Position numbers and translations under genes: made by a program
Notes under the pieces: model-generated
The model's input: the letters and a program-made list of their open reading frames with translations, nothing else
Told to the model about the DNA's origin: nothing
Database searches by the model: none
Shown here: positions 44,043 through 52,340 of the stretch, one piece after another
How the letters are laid out: the number at the start of each line of letters is the position of its first letter
Numbering within the stretch: position 1 is the first letter of the stretch
DNA from: Firmicutes bacterium UBA1702
Lineage (GTDB): Bacteria; Bacillota; Clostridia; Peptostreptococcales; Anaerovoracaceae
Assembly (NCBI GenBank): GCA_002320005.1
Contig: DCJK01000024.1
Coordinates: forward strand, 1-64,000
Direction of reading: 5' to 3'
DNA: 64,000 bases

Positions 44043-45482
44043 ATGGCAAGCAAGTTATACAGCATGACGCCAAAGGAAATAGTGGCTGAATTGGATAAAT
44101 ATATAATCGGCCAGGACGAGGCAAAGAAATCTGTTGCAATCGCTTTGAGAAACAGATATAGAAGAAGCCTGCTGCCTGATGAGATGAGAGAGGAGATCAC
44201 TCCCAAAAACATACTTATGATGGGACCTACCGGCTGCGGAAAAACCGAAATCGCCAGAAGGCTGGCTAAACTTATGGATGCTCCTTTTGTAAAAGTTGAA
44301 GCAACCAAATTTACCGAGGTGGGATATGTGGGTCGCGACGTTGATTCGATGGTCAGAGATCTGGTGGAAGCTTCCATGAGAGTAACCAAGCAGAAAAAGC
44401 TGGAAGAAAAATATTCCATTGCAGATAAAATTGTTGAAGAAAAACTGGTGGAAGCAATAATACCGGGCAAAAAGAAAAAGTCTGCAAGCCAGAGCAAAAG
44501 TCCCTTTGATTTTATTATGAACAGCGGAGGATATCAGAGCCAGAAACAGCAGTATCTGGAAAGCCAGGCGGCAAAAGAGGCCGAGCCTTCCAAAGAGGAT
44601 ATGGATGTTGAGATGGCCAGAGAACAGGTCAGAGAACAGCTCCGCCAGGGCCTTCTGGAAGAACAGTATATTGAAATCGAAGTACTGGATGCGCCTAAGG
44701 GAAATCAGCTGGATATGAGCAACGAAGGAATGTCCATAGCTATAGGAAACATTTTCGGAAATATGATGCCGGAAAAAACCAAAAAAAAGAACTGCAAAGT
44801 TAAAGACGCCCGCAAGATTCTCAGAGAACAGGAAGCCCAGAAGCTTATAGACATGGATGTGGTAACAGATGAAGCCATTGAAAATGCCGAGCAGAACGGA
44901 ATAATCTTTATTGATGAAATAGACAAAATCGCATCAGGCTCAAGAATGACCTCCGGTGCGGATGTGTCAAGAGAAGGCGTGCAGAGAGATATACTGCCTA
45001 TAGTTGAGGGAAGTGTGATAAACACCAAATACGGACCTGTAAAGACTGATCATATTCTCTTTATAGGTGCCGGTGCGTTCCATACGGCCAAGCCTACGGA
45101 TCTGATACCTGAACTGCAGGGACGTTTTCCTATAAGAGTCGAGCTGGAAAGCCTAACAAAAGAAGATTTTGTAAACATTCTTACTGTGCCTGAGAATGCG
45201 CTGATAAAGCAGCATAAAGCGCTCCTGGAAACAGAAGGAATAGAAGTGGAATTTACTGATGATTCCATAGAAGAAATTGCAACAATTTCTTATCTCATGA
45301 ATGAACAGACTGAAAACATCGGTGCAAGAAGACTCCATACAATTCTTGAAAAACTTCTTGAAGACATTTCCTTCAACATCCCGGAAATGGAAGAAGAGAA
45401 AATAGTCATCGATGAAGAGTATGTAAAAGACAAGTTTAAAGAGACCATACACAAGGAGGATCTGGACAGATTCATTCTGTAA
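44043..45482 (+). CDS. hslU: HslUV protease ATPase HslU (ClpY)
   Basis: A 479-residue AAA+ unfoldase. Walker A is [17 protein letters not shown] near residue 61, the pore loop VGRDVDS near 97, Walker [12 protein letters not shown] near 294, and the C-terminal DRFIL tail docks into HslV. The variable I-domain (about 115-245) is present. It feeds unfolded substrates into HslV. A strong GAGGGGG site precedes it; codY follows within 33 bp. Confidence 0.95.
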   Translation: MASKLYSMTPKEIVAELDKYIIGQDEAKKSVAIALRNRYRRSLLPDEMREEITPKNILMMGPTGCGKTEIARRLAKLMDAPFVKVEATKFTEVGYVGRDVDSMVRDLVEASMRVTKQKKLEEKYSIADKIVEEKLVEAIIPGKKKKSASQSKSPFDFIMNSGGYQSQKQQYLESQAAKEAEPSKEDMDVEMAREQVREQLRQGLLEEQYIEIEVLDAPKGNQLDMSNEGMSIAIGNIFGNMMPEKTKKKNCKVKDARKILREQEAQKLIDMDVVTDEAIENAEQNGIIFIDEIDKIASGSRMTSGADVSREGVQRDILPIVEGSVINTKYGPVKTDHILFIGAGAFHTAKPTDLIPELQGRFPIRVELESLTKEDFVNILTVPENALIKQHKALLETEGIEVEFTDDSIEEIATISYLMNEQTENIGARRLHTILEKLLEDISFNIPEMEEEKIVIDEEYVKDKFKETIHKEDLDRFIL

Positions 45483-45515
45483 TGGTCCATTGGACAGTCG
45501 GCAGGGGAATAAGTT

Positions 45516-46280
45516 ATGTCGGATAGAATATTAAGCAAAATACGCAGACTTAACCGGGTGCTTACGGAGAGCACCGCAGGTATGTTTTCATACGATGAAC
45601 TGGGAAAGATATTGAGTGAGGTGATAAATGCCAACGTGTACATCACCGATGCCGGAGGAAATGTCCTGGGAGCCGGATATATAAATGCCGAAGATACATC
45701 AACAGTCACAGATGAAAAGGGCGGAGAAAAGCTGACGGAGGCTCATAACAGCCGGTTCATGAAAATAGAGAGCACTGTGGCAAACCTGCGGGGAAAAGAG
45801 GCAACTGATCTTCTGGGAGAGGATTACACAATGGCAGGAAAATATCATTGTGTGATTCCGGCCTTTTGCGGAGGCGAGAGGCTTGGAACTCTTATACTGG
45901 CAAGATATTCTCCGGAGTTTGATGAAGAGGACATTGCATTATGCGAATACGGCGCCGCAGTCATCGGTCTGGAAATTCAGAGAAACAACAGACTTGCCAG
46001 AGAAGAAGAACTAAGAAAAAAAGCCGCGGTGGATATTGCCCTGGCTTCACTGTCCTTTTCCGAAAAAGAAGCTGTATGTAACATGATGGGTGAGTTTGAA
46101 GGTGATACAGGGACAATAGTTACCAGCAAGATAGCCGAAAAATACGGAATGACGGTTTCCCTGACGGTAAATGCTCTGCGCAAGCTGGAAAGTGCCGGAG
46201 TTGTAGAAACTCGGTCTATGGGTATGAAGGGGACGAGAATAAAAATCCTCAATCCATGTCTGAGAGAACGACTAAAATAA
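45516..46280 (+). CDS. codY: GTP-sensing global regulator CodY
   Basis: A 254-residue regulator with an N-terminal GAF-like domain for branched-chain amino acids (residues 1-150), a linker helix, and a C-terminal winged helix (TSKIAEKYGMTVSLTVNALRKLESAGVVETRSMGMKGTRIKILN). CodY represses nutrient-uptake and stationary-phase genes when GTP and isoleucine are plentiful. The hslV-hslU-codY order matches the B. subtilis operon minus xerC. A hairpin after it overlaps the yunB ribosome site. Confidence 0.95.
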   Translation: MSDRILSKIRRLNRVLTESTAGMFSYDELGKILSEVINANVYITDAGGNVLGAGYINAEDTSTVTDEKGGEKLTEAHNSRFMKIESTVANLRGKEATDLLGEDYTMAGKYHCVIPAFCGGERLGTLILARYSPEFDEEDIALCEYGAAVIGLEIQRNNRLAREEELRKKAAVDIALASLSFSEKEAVCNMMGEFEGDTGTIVTSKIAEKYGMTVSLTVNALRKLESAGVVETRSMGMKGTRIKILNPCLRERLK

Positions 46281-46300
46281 AACATTAAGTTTAACATTAT

Positions 46301-46337
46301 CCCCGCGGTAAGCATATTATACCGAGGGGGTATTTTT
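46301..46337 (+). promoter_or_regulatory. hairpin covering the yunB ribosome site
   Basis: CCCCGCGGTA (46301-46310) pairs with TACCGAGGGG (46320-46329). The right arm contains GAGGGGG, the ribosome site eight bases ahead of the yunB ATG, and is followed by TATTTTT. It may act as the codY terminator, as a block to yunB translation on read-through RNA, or both. Confidence 0.6.
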
Positions 46338-46970
46338 ATGCGCAGGATTGCAGTAATTCTTATAGGAATCGGACTTGTCATTTCGGGCACAATACTGCTT
46401 ATAAAAGACGCTTTCGGTGAAAGCATAGAGCATGTGGCTCAGCAGGTGGCTGTAAATGCTGTGGCTATGAAAATAAATTCCAGCCTTATGGAAGGGTTTT
46501 ATGATGAAAGCCTGGGAGAACCTCTTCTGAATATTGAAAGAGACGCGGAGGGCAATATACAGTACCTGGAGCCTAATTCGAGGCTCATAAACAAGCTTGT
46601 ACTGTCTTTTTCCACTAAAGTAAAGGAAAATTACGATTTGTCGGATATCGAGGAAATAAAGGTGAATCTGGGAGCAATAACAGGCAGCAGAATTATGTCT
46701 CAACTGCCGTTTTATGTAACCGTTAAGGTTCATCCTGTAAGCCTTACTAAATTTCAGTGTGAAACGGAATTTGAAACGGAAGGGATAAATCAGACAAGAT
46801 ACTATGTATATTGCACCATAAAAAGTCAGGTGCGGATAGTAGCGCCTTTTACAGATAAAATATCAGAAATTAAAAGAAAGGTCATTATTGCCGAAGCGGT
46901 AATAGTAGGAAAAGTGCCTGATAACTATGTAATGGTGCCTGAAGAAAATATTTTAGATGCAATTGAATAG
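46338..46970 (+). CDS. yunB: sporulation protein YunB
   Basis: A 210-residue protein with an N-terminal membrane anchor (IAVILIGIGLVISGTILLI) and an extracytoplasmic domain of the YunB family, which is expressed in the mother cell during sporulation in Bacillus. Family stretches include VNAVAMKINSSL, IEEIKVNLGAITGSRIMS and QTRYYVYCTIKSQVRIVAPF. Its ribosome site is buried in a hairpin. Confidence 0.88.
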   Translation: MRRIAVILIGIGLVISGTILLIKDAFGESIEHVAQQVAVNAVAMKINSSLMEGFYDESLGEPLLNIERDAEGNIQYLEPNSRLINKLVLSFSTKVKENYDLSDIEEIKVNLGAITGSRIMSQLPFYVTVKVHPVSLTKFQCETEFETEGINQTRYYVYCTIKSQVRIVAPFTDKISEIKRKVIIAEAVIVGKVPDNYVMVPEENILDAIE

Positions 46971-46991
46971 AACTTGTGATAAAGTAAAACT

Positions 46992-48272
46992 ATGGTTAGA
47001 TTTAATGAAAACAACGAAGTCCTCAGAGAGGATCAATACAAGACCATACTGGTTGGTCTGGAAAAAAATCAGGATATTTCATATTCTATGGAGGAGCTTG
47101 AGGGACTGGCGCAAGCTGCCGGAGCTCAGGTCCTGGCTCACATGGTGCAGAAACTGGAAAAGCCCAATACTGCAACGCTGATAGGGAAGGGAAAGGTCGA
47201 GGAACTGTCAGAAGCAGTGAAAAACATGGAAGCAGATATGGTTATCTTTAATGAAGAACTCACAGGAATGCAGCTGAGAAATCTGGAAGATGCTCTTGGA
47301 GTAAGGGTAATTGACAGAACCATATTGATTCTTGACATATTTGCATCGAGAGCCTCTTCCCGGGAAGGAAAGCTTCAGGTGGAACTGGCGCAGCTTAAAT
47401 ACAGACTTCCAAGGCTTACAGGCTTCGGTAAATCTCTGTCAAGACTGGGAGGCGGTATAGGAACAAGGGGTCCCGGAGAAAAGAAACTGGAAACTGACAG
47501 ACGACACATCGAGCGTCGAATGAATGACATAAAAGAAGAACTTTCTCAGTTTAAAAACACAAGAAATACTCAGCGCGCAAAGAGGGAAAAAAACAAGGTT
47601 CCTGTGGCGGCTCTTGTGGGGTATACCAATTCGGGAAAATCTGCGCTTATGAACCGGCTTCTGACAGTATCTGAAAAGGAAGACAAGTCGGTTCTTGAAC
47701 GTGATATGCTTTTTGCTACTCTTGATGTTCAGCAGCGTAATGTTACTTCTCAGAGCGGCAGGCAGTTTATTCTGATAGATACCGTAGGATTTGTAAGCAA
47801 ACTGCCTCATTCTCTGGTGGAAGCTTTTAAGGCCACTCTGGAAGAGGTGACCTATGCAGATCTGCTTCTTCATGTAGTGGACTCCTCCTACGAAAACCAT
47901 GATTTTCACATAGAGGTTACAGATCGTGTGCTTGAAGAAATAGGTGCAGGAGATAAAGAAAAGATCATGGTGTATAACAAATGTGATCTGCCTCACGATG
48001 ACATAATATGTCCTGCCGGATGTGAAAACATTGAAATATCAGCGAAGACAGGTGAAAACATTAACCAGCTTCTGCATATGATTGAGTCGAGGCTTTTTGG
48101 AAATTATGTAAAGGCAAAACTGCTTATTCCATATGACAGAGGTGACATTTCATCATATCTGTGCAGTGAGGCGACGGTAACAAATATGGATTACAAAGAA
48201 AACGGAACTTATTTTGAAGCAGAGCTGAAGGAGGCAGATTACAGGAGGTTGAAAAAGTATGAAGCTTTATAG
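46992..48272 (+). CDS. hflX: ribosome-associated GTPase HflX
   Basis: A 426-residue GTPase that splits stalled or stressed ribosomes. An N-terminal HflX domain (GAQVLAHMVQKLEKPNTATLIGKGKVEEL) is followed by a glycine-rich linker (GGGIGTRGPGEKKLETDRR) and the G domain: G1 GYTNSGKSAL near 216, G3 DTVGFVSKLP near 260, G4 NKCD near 329. The ribosome site is weak, and the 21-bp gap to yunB suggests co-transcription. The gene overlaps yigZ by 14 bp. Confidence 0.94.
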   Translation: MVRFNENNEVLREDQYKTILVGLEKNQDISYSMEELEGLAQAAGAQVLAHMVQKLEKPNTATLIGKGKVEELSEAVKNMEADMVIFNEELTGMQLRNLEDALGVRVIDRTILILDIFASRASSREGKLQVELAQLKYRLPRLTGFGKSLSRLGGGIGTRGPGEKKLETDRRHIERRMNDIKEELSQFKNTRNTQRAKREKNKVPVAALVGYTNSGKSALMNRLLTVSEKEDKSVLERDMLFATLDVQQRNVTSQSGRQFILIDTVGFVSKLPHSLVEAFKATLEEVTYADLLLHVVDSSYENHDFHIEVTDRVLEEIGAGDKEKIMVYNKCDLPHDDIICPAGCENIEISAKTGENINQLLHMIESRLFGNYVKAKLLIPYDRGDISSYLCSEATVTNMDYKENGTYFEAELKEADYRRLKKYEAL

Positions 48273-48891
48273 TACTGTCGCCGGGGAAGCCTCTGCAGAG
48301 CAGGTAATTGAAAAATCCAGGTTTATAACGTATGTCAAACCGGTAGAAACAAGGGAAGAGGCCGAAGCATTCATAGCAGAAATACGCGGAAAGCACCGGG
48401 ATGCAACTCACAATGTGCCGGCCATGGTTCTGGGTGATAAAATGCAGATACAGTGGGCATCTGATGATGGAGAACCTCAGGGAACTTCAGGAGCGCCCAT
48501 AGTAAAGATGCTGGTGGCCGCAGGCATAACAAATGTCGTGATAGTAGTAACAAGATACTTCGGCGGGATAAAACTTGGGACGGGTGGTCTCGTCCGGGCT
48601 TATACATCCAGCGCTAAACTGGGAATAGATGCCGCAGGTGTATGTGATGTGGCCCAGCAGCTGTGCCTTACATATTGCCTGGAATATACGCATCTTTCAA
48701 AAGTTCAGAAAATGGCAGGAAATGATTTCAATATAGGTGATGTTATTTATACGGACATGGTTCAAGTGTCTGTGAACTGCGATCCTGAAAAAGAAGAAAC
48801 GGTAAAATCAGCCATCAATAACGCCACAGGCGGAAAAGCAATCCTAAAGAAAGAAGAAAAAAGAATAATTTCGATTTTACCGTTGACATAA
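48259..48891 (+). CDS. YigZ/IMPACT family protein
   Basis: A 210-residue protein of the UPF0029/IMPACT family. The N-terminal domain has EKSRFITYVKPVETREEAEAFI, HNVPAM and SDDGEPQGTSGAPIVKML; it continues VVIVVTRYFGGIKLGTGGLVRAY. A DUF1949-type domain covers the last 65 residues. The eukaryotic homologue regulates translation through GCN2, but the bacterial role is unknown. ACAGGAGG lies upstream, inside hflX. Confidence 0.9.
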   Translation: MKLYSTVAGEASAEQVIEKSRFITYVKPVETREEAEAFIAEIRGKHRDATHNVPAMVLGDKMQIQWASDDGEPQGTSGAPIVKMLVAAGITNVVIVVTRYFGGIKLGTGGLVRAYTSSAKLGIDAAGVCDVAQQLCLTYCLEYTHLSKVQKMAGNDFNIGDVIYTDMVQVSVNCDPEKEETVKSAINNATGGKAILKKEEKRIISILPLT

Positions 48892-48948
48892 GTTTTCAGT
48901 TATGCTAATATATGTTTCGGCTCGTTGTTAAACCTAAAAACGACGAGA

Positions 48949-49007
48949 AGAAAAAGTTAAAAAAAGTTAAAAAAGTCCTTGACAATCGTGGCTTGATAAT
49001 GTATATT
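48949..49007 (+). promoter_or_regulatory. tRNA operon promoter with A-tract UP element
   Basis: TTGACA (48979-48984) and TATATT (49002-49007) are spaced 17 bp apart. The 30 bp directly upstream is nearly all A with phased AAAAAGTT repeats, the form of an UP element that binds the polymerase alpha subunits. Transcription would start just before the first tRNA. Confidence 0.85.
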
Positions 49008-49040
49008 TAATAAATGTGTCGAGCAGTTTAATGGACGTGA

Positions 49041-49116
49041 GGGCGCTTAGCTCAGCTGGGAGAGCACCTGCCTTACAAGCAGGGGGTCATAGGTTCGAGC
49101 CCTATAGCGCCCACCA
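49041..49116 (+). tRNA. tRNA-Val (TAC)
   Basis: Complete cloverleaf with acceptor GGGCGCT/AGCGCCC, anticodon TAC in loop TTACAAG, and encoded CCA. First gene of the tRNA operon. Confidence 0.96.
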
Positions 49117-49122
49117 CAAGAT

Positions 49123-49199
49123 GGCCTGGTAGTTCAGTTGGTTAGAATGCCAGCCTGTCACGCTGGAGGTCGACGGTTCGAGCCCGTTCCAGGTCGCCA
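49123..49199 (+). tRNA. tRNA-Asp (GTC)
   Basis: Acceptor GGCCTGG/CCAGGTC, anticodon GTC, discriminator G and encoded CCA. Confidence 0.96.
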
Positions 49200-49220
49200 A
49201 CTTTTTTTAACAGTTCCTTC

Positions 49221-49295
49221 GCTGGTGTGGCTCAACGGTAGAGCAGCTGATTTGTAATCAGCAGGTTGGGGGTTCGATTCCCTCCACCAGCTCCA
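49221..49295 (+). tRNA. tRNA-Thr (TGT)
   Basis: Acceptor GCTGGTG/CACCAGC, anticodon TGT in loop TTGTAAT, encoded CCA. Confidence 0.96.
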
Positions 49296-49303
49296 TTATT
49301 TGT

Positions 49304-49388
49304 CGAGGGATTCCCGAGTGGCCAAAGGGGGCGGACTGTAAATCCGTTAGCTGAGCTTTCGATGGTTCGAATCCATCTCCCTCGACCA
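49304..49388 (+). tRNA. tRNA-Tyr (GTA) with C1-G72
   Basis: A type II tRNA with long variable arm and anticodon GTA in loop CTGTAAA. The acceptor reads CGAGGGA/TCCCTCG with discriminator A and CCA, so the first pair is C-G. Bacterial tRNA-Tyr normally starts with G1-C72. Confidence 0.93.
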
Positions 49389-49412
49389 TCTATTCAATAA
49401 CTTTATATGTGT

Positions 49413-49487
49413 GCGGAAGTGGCTCAGGGGTAGAGCATCGCCTTGCCAAGGCGAGGGTCGCGAGTTCGAATCTCGTCTTCCGCTCCA
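49413..49487 (+). tRNA. tRNA-Gly (GCC)
   Basis: Acceptor GCGGAAG/CTTCCGC, anticodon GCC, discriminator T, encoded CCA. Confidence 0.96.
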
Positions 49488-49498
49488 ATTTATATCAT

Positions 49499-49572
<74 letters not shown>

Positions 49573-49581
49573 CTATTTTGT

Positions 49582-49658
49582 GGGCTCATAGCTCAGCTGG
49601 ATAGAGCAACGGCCTTCTAAGCCGTGTGTCCGGGGTTCGAATCCCTGTGGGCTCACCA
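49582..49658 (+). tRNA. tRNA-Arg (TCT)
   Basis: Anticodon TCT and encoded CCA. The acceptor strands GGGCTCA and TGGGCTC pair with two G-T wobbles. The ten bases TGTGGGCTCA occur at both ends of the gene. Confidence 0.93.
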
Positions 49659-49666
49659 AATTTTTT

Positions 49667-49741
49667 TGGGGTATCGCCAAGCGGTAAGGCACTGGGTTTT
49701 GATCCCAGCATTCGTAAGTTCGAATCTTGCTACCCCAGCCA
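49667..49741 (+). tRNA. tRNA-Gln (TTG)
   Basis: Acceptor TGGGGTA/TACCCCA, with the first pair T-A, anticodon TTG, discriminator G, encoded CCA. Confidence 0.96.
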
Positions 49742-49746
49742 CGCGT

Positions 49747-49822
49747 GACCCATTAGCTCAGTCGGCAGAGCACTTGACTTTTAATCAAGGTGTCCGGAGT
49801 TCGAATCTCCGATGGGTCACCA
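49747..49822 (+). tRNA. tRNA-Lys (TTT)
   Basis: Acceptor GACCCAT/ATGGGTC, anticodon TTT, discriminator A, encoded CCA. Confidence 0.96.
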
Positions 49823-49857
49823 TCAACATACCGCGGCGATTAGCAAGTATCGGACAT

Positions 49858-49946
49858 GGAGAGGTGTCCGAGTGGTTTAAGGAGCTGGTCTTGAAAACCA
49901 GTGACTCCGAAAGGGGCCGTGGGTTCGAATCCCACCCTCTCCGCCA
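49858..49946 (+). tRNA. tRNA-Ser (TGA)
   Basis: Type II tRNA with long variable arm, acceptor GGAGAGG/CCTCTCC, anticodon TGA, discriminator G, encoded CCA. Confidence 0.96.
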
Positions 49947-49959
49947 TATTGTTTAGCCT

Positions 49960-50052
49960 GGAGAAGTACTCAAGTGGCTGAAGAGGACGGTTTGCTAAAC
50001 CGTTAGGGTTCGATTACGGGCCGCATGGGTTCGAATCCCATCTTCTCCGCCA
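49960..50052 (+). tRNA. tRNA-Ser (GCT)
   Basis: Type II tRNA with long variable arm, acceptor GGAGAAG/CTTCTCC, anticodon GCT, discriminator G, encoded CCA. Confidence 0.96.
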
Positions 50053-50057
50053 TATAT

Positions 50058-50133
50058 AGGGGTATAGCTCAGTTGGTAGAGCAGTGGTCTCCAAAACCAC
50101 GTGTCGAGGGTTCGAGTCCTTCTGCCCCTGCCA
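50058..50133 (+). tRNA. tRNA-Trp (CCA)
   Basis: Acceptor AGGGGTA/TGCCCCT, anticodon CCA in loop CTCCAAA, discriminator G, encoded CCA. Confidence 0.96.
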
Positions 50134-50143
50134 AATTCAATAC

Positions 50144-50220
50144 CGGGGTGTAGCGCAGTTTGGTAGCGCAACTGGTTTGGGACCAGTGGGCCGCGGGTTC
50201 AAATCCTGCCACCCCGACCA
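50144..50220 (+). tRNA. tRNA-Pro (TGG)
   Basis: Acceptor CGGGGTG/CACCCCG, anticodon TGG, discriminator A, encoded CCA. Confidence 0.96.
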
Positions 50221-50234
50221 TATTTCTTTGATGT

Positions 50235-50311
50235 GGGCCTTTAGCTCAGTTGGTCAGAGCATCCGGCTCATAACCGGCAGGTCCCGGGTTCAAGTCCCTG
50301 AAGGCCCACCA
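50235..50311 (+). tRNA. tRNA-Met (CAT), elongator type
   Basis: Acceptor GGGCCTT/AAGGCCC with a normal first pair, so it is not the initiator. Anticodon CAT in loop CTCATAA, encoded CCA. A lysidine-modified tRNA-Ile2 cannot be excluded from sequence alone. Confidence 0.9.
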
Positions 50312-50336
50312 CTTAATTAAATAGCAGATAATGTAT

Positions 50337-50412
50337 GCCCAGATAGCTCAGTAGGTAGAGCAGGGGACTGAAAATCCCCGTGTCTCTGGTTCGATTCCGG
50401 ATCTGGGCACCA
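50337..50412 (+). tRNA. tRNA-Phe (GAA)
   Basis: Acceptor GCCCAGA/TCTGGGC, anticodon GAA, discriminator A, encoded CCA. Last gene of the tRNA operon. Confidence 0.96.
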
Positions 50413-50423
50413 TTATTTATACT

Positions 50424-50463
50424 GACACTCGCTGTAATTTAAATATTCGGTGGGTGTCTTTTA
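50424..50463 (+). terminator. tRNA operon terminator
   Basis: GACACTC (50424-50430) pairs with GGGTGTC (50452-50458) and is followed by TTTTA, 11 bp after the last tRNA. Confidence 0.6.
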
Positions 50464-50490
50464 CTTTTGTTTGTTTGAAAAAATGCATTT

Positions 50491-50529
50491 AAAAAGGCAA
50501 AAGTCCTTATTTAAGACTCTTGCCTTTTT
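50491..50529. terminator. terminator of the TPR lipoprotein gene
   Basis: AAAAAGGCAA-AGTC pairs with GACT-TTGCCTTTTT, symmetrical enough to stop transcription from both sides. It lies just past the 3' end of the minus-strand TPR gene. Confidence 0.85.
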
Positions 50530-50549
50530 GTCATATTTCTGATTTTGTG

Positions 50550-51188
50550 TCAGTTCCTTTCGGAATCTATCATGTCACGTATGGTTTCTGCATTGGAATA
50601 ACCTTTTTCGATGGATAGATTCAGATATTTATCTGCATTCTCAAAATCTCCGGTCTTGGCATATGCAAGCGCCGCATTTCCGTAGGCGACAGACAGTTCA
50701 GGATCCAGTTTTATTGCTTTTTCAAAATACTCGATGGATTTTTCGTAGTCGCCTTCAAGCAGATAAAGGGAGCCCAGACTTGAGTTGAGTTCCGGATATT
50801 CAGGATCTATCTTAAGAGCCTCTTCGTAAAGTTCTTTTGCTGATTCATTGTCGCCATTCTGCCTGTATGCTATGGCCAGGTTAGTGTAGTTTCTGACATT
50901 TTCAGGATCTTCCTGAAGTGCAGAGTTGTAGTTTTCAAGAGCCTTGTCCATATTTCCGGAAGCCAGGTAAGAATTGCCCAGACAGGAGTAAATATCCGAC
51001 ATTGTGTAGTCATCTGAAGGGCCTGCATCGCATGCTTTCTGAAAGCTTTCGATAGCAGCTTCGTAGTCTCTGGAGTTATAACTTTCAATGCCTTTGCTAA
51101 ATGCCTCTGAATCACCTGAGGACGAGCAGGAAGCGAGGAAAAATACCATAAATGCGGATAGCAGAGCCGTAGTTACTTTCTTTTTCAT
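50550..51188 (-). CDS. TPR repeat lipoprotein
   Basis: A 212-residue lipoprotein: signal peptide with lipobox LASC and Cys21, then a Ser/Gly linker. About five tetratricopeptide repeats run from residue 31 to 205 (for example SCLGNSYLASGNMDKALENYNSAL and AIAYRQNGDNESAKELYEEAL). TPR arrays bind other proteins, so it may organise a cell-envelope complex. GGAGGG lies before the ATG. It is the second gene of a minus-strand pair, 15 bp after a small membrane protein. Confidence 0.88.
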   Translation of the reverse strand: MKKKVTTALLSAFMVFFLASCSSSGDSEAFSKGIESYNSRDYEAAIESFQKACDAGPSDDYTMSDIYSCLGNSYLASGNMDKALENYNSALQEDPENVRNYTNLAIAYRQNGDNESAKELYEEALKIDPEYPELNSSLGSLYLLEGDYEKSIEYFEKAIKLDPELSVAYGNAALAYAKTGDFENADKYLNLSIEKGYSNAETIRDMIDSERN

Positions 51189-51203
51189 TGATACCCTCCA
51201 TGT

Positions 51204-51539
51204 TTAAAGTATGCCGAATGAAATAAAATTTGAGATAAGGTATGCAAAGGCTGCCATTACGCAGGAAAAGGAAATCACTTTCGATTTTACCTTTGACTCC
51301 TTATCAAAAACCGCCATAGAAGTTATCCAGGATATCACCAGGGTGATAAGTGCAATAAGCGTCATTCTGTTTATTATCCCTGCAAAGCCTCTCAGCAGAA
51401 AACATATCAAAGCAGTTACAAGTACAGTTACAAGGTATTTAAGCCAGCCGCCTCGGTTGAAGAGTATGGGGATGAGAAGTGCAGCCCATATTATGCCCAG
51501 CAGCAGGCATTTAAGTATCAGTATAAAAATAGCTTCCAT
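51204..51539 (-). CDS. small four-helix membrane protein
   Basis: A 111-residue protein with about four hydrophobic segments (IFILILKCLLLGIIWAALLI, YLVTVLVTALICFLL, MTLIALITLVISWI and VISFSCVMAAFAYLI). No family is recognised. The start at 51539 follows AAGGAG on the minus strand and was preferred to the longer frame. It is probably co-transcribed with the TPR lipoprotein, so the two may work together at the membrane. Confidence 0.7.
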   Translation of the reverse strand: MEAIFILILKCLLLGIIWAALLIPILFNRGGWLKYLVTVLVTALICFLLRGFAGIINRMTLIALITLVISWITSMAVFDKESKVKSKVISFSCVMAAFAYLISNFISFGIL

Positions 51540-51665
51540 AAATACTCCTTCTAAGTGAATTTTCATATAAAAAGAATAACATAAAACCGGCCTGTTTTAA
51601 ACCGTTTTTTGTTAAATAACCGCGTAACGGAGCATAGGTTTTTTAGTCGAAATTTGTTATATTCA

Positions 51666-51694
51666 TTGATTTTCAGAGGGGTTTAAGGTAAAAT
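51666..51694 (+). promoter_or_regulatory. candidate tdk promoter
   Basis: TTGATT (51666-51671) and TAAAAT (51689-51694) are spaced 17 bp apart, 30 bp before the tdk start codon. Confidence 0.55.
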
Positions 51695-51724
51695 GTAAAT
51701 GTATAAAAAATTTGGGAGGAAACA

Positions 51725-52309
51725 ATGGCTCAGCTATACTACAGATACAGTACCATGAACGCCGGTAAATCCATAGAGCTAATAAAAGTGGCGTATAATT
51801 ATGAGGAGAGAGGCAAAAATGTTCTGACTCTTATTCCGGCGGTGGATGACAGATACGGAATTGGTGTAATCACATCAAGAATAGGCGTACAGAGGGAAGC
51901 TATAGTTGTAAATGACGATACAAATATTCTGGAACTGTACATGAGAGAAAACGAAAAGCACAAAATTGACTGTGTCCTCATAGATGAATGCCAGTTCCTT
52001 AAAAAACATCATGTGCAGGAACTTGTTGAAATTGTGGACAGCTGCGAAGTGCCTGTACTGGCTTACGGTCTCAAGAACGATTTCCGGAATGAGCTCTTCG
52101 AGGGGTCGTATTATATGCTGATTTATGCAGACAAAATTGAAGAGATTAAGACCATATGCTGGTGCGGACGTAAAGCTACAATGGTTGCACGTGTTGTCGA
52201 CGGGCAGATAGTAAAGCAGGGCGAACAGGTAGTGATAGGCGGCAATGATATGTATGTATCCCTTTGCCGTAAACATTATAACGACGGCAGGCTGGGTGAA
52301 AATAAATAA
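51725..52309 (+). CDS. tdk: thymidine kinase
   Basis: A 194-residue type II thymidine kinase for pyrimidine salvage. The P-loop is YSTMNAGKSIELIK (residues 9-22), Walker B is CVLIDECQFL near 85, the lid lies near LKNDFRNELFEGS, and the zinc site is formed by CWCGRK (about 146) and the CRKH near 183. AAATTTGGGAGG precedes ATG. The glucosaminidase gene follows after 31 bp and may share the transcript. Confidence 0.94.
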   Translation: MAQLYYRYSTMNAGKSIELIKVAYNYEERGKNVLTLIPAVDDRYGIGVITSRIGVQREAIVVNDDTNILELYMRENEKHKIDCVLIDECQFLKKHHVQELVEIVDSCEVPVLAYGLKNDFRNELFEGSYYMLIYADKIEEIKTICWCGRKATMVARVVDGQIVKQGEQVVIGGNDMYVSLCRKHYNDGRLGENK

Positions 52310-52340
52310 TTCCTGCAGACATGGGACAAGAGGGAACAAA

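Noticed and set aside
48921..48947. CTCGTTGTT/AACGACGAG hairpin as a terminator for yigZ
   Set aside because: The 9-bp stem is real but is followed by A-rich, not T-rich, sequence on the plus strand; its role is unclear.
49624..50320. Frames across the tRNA cluster
   Set aside because: They are read through well-formed tRNA genes and have no start signals.
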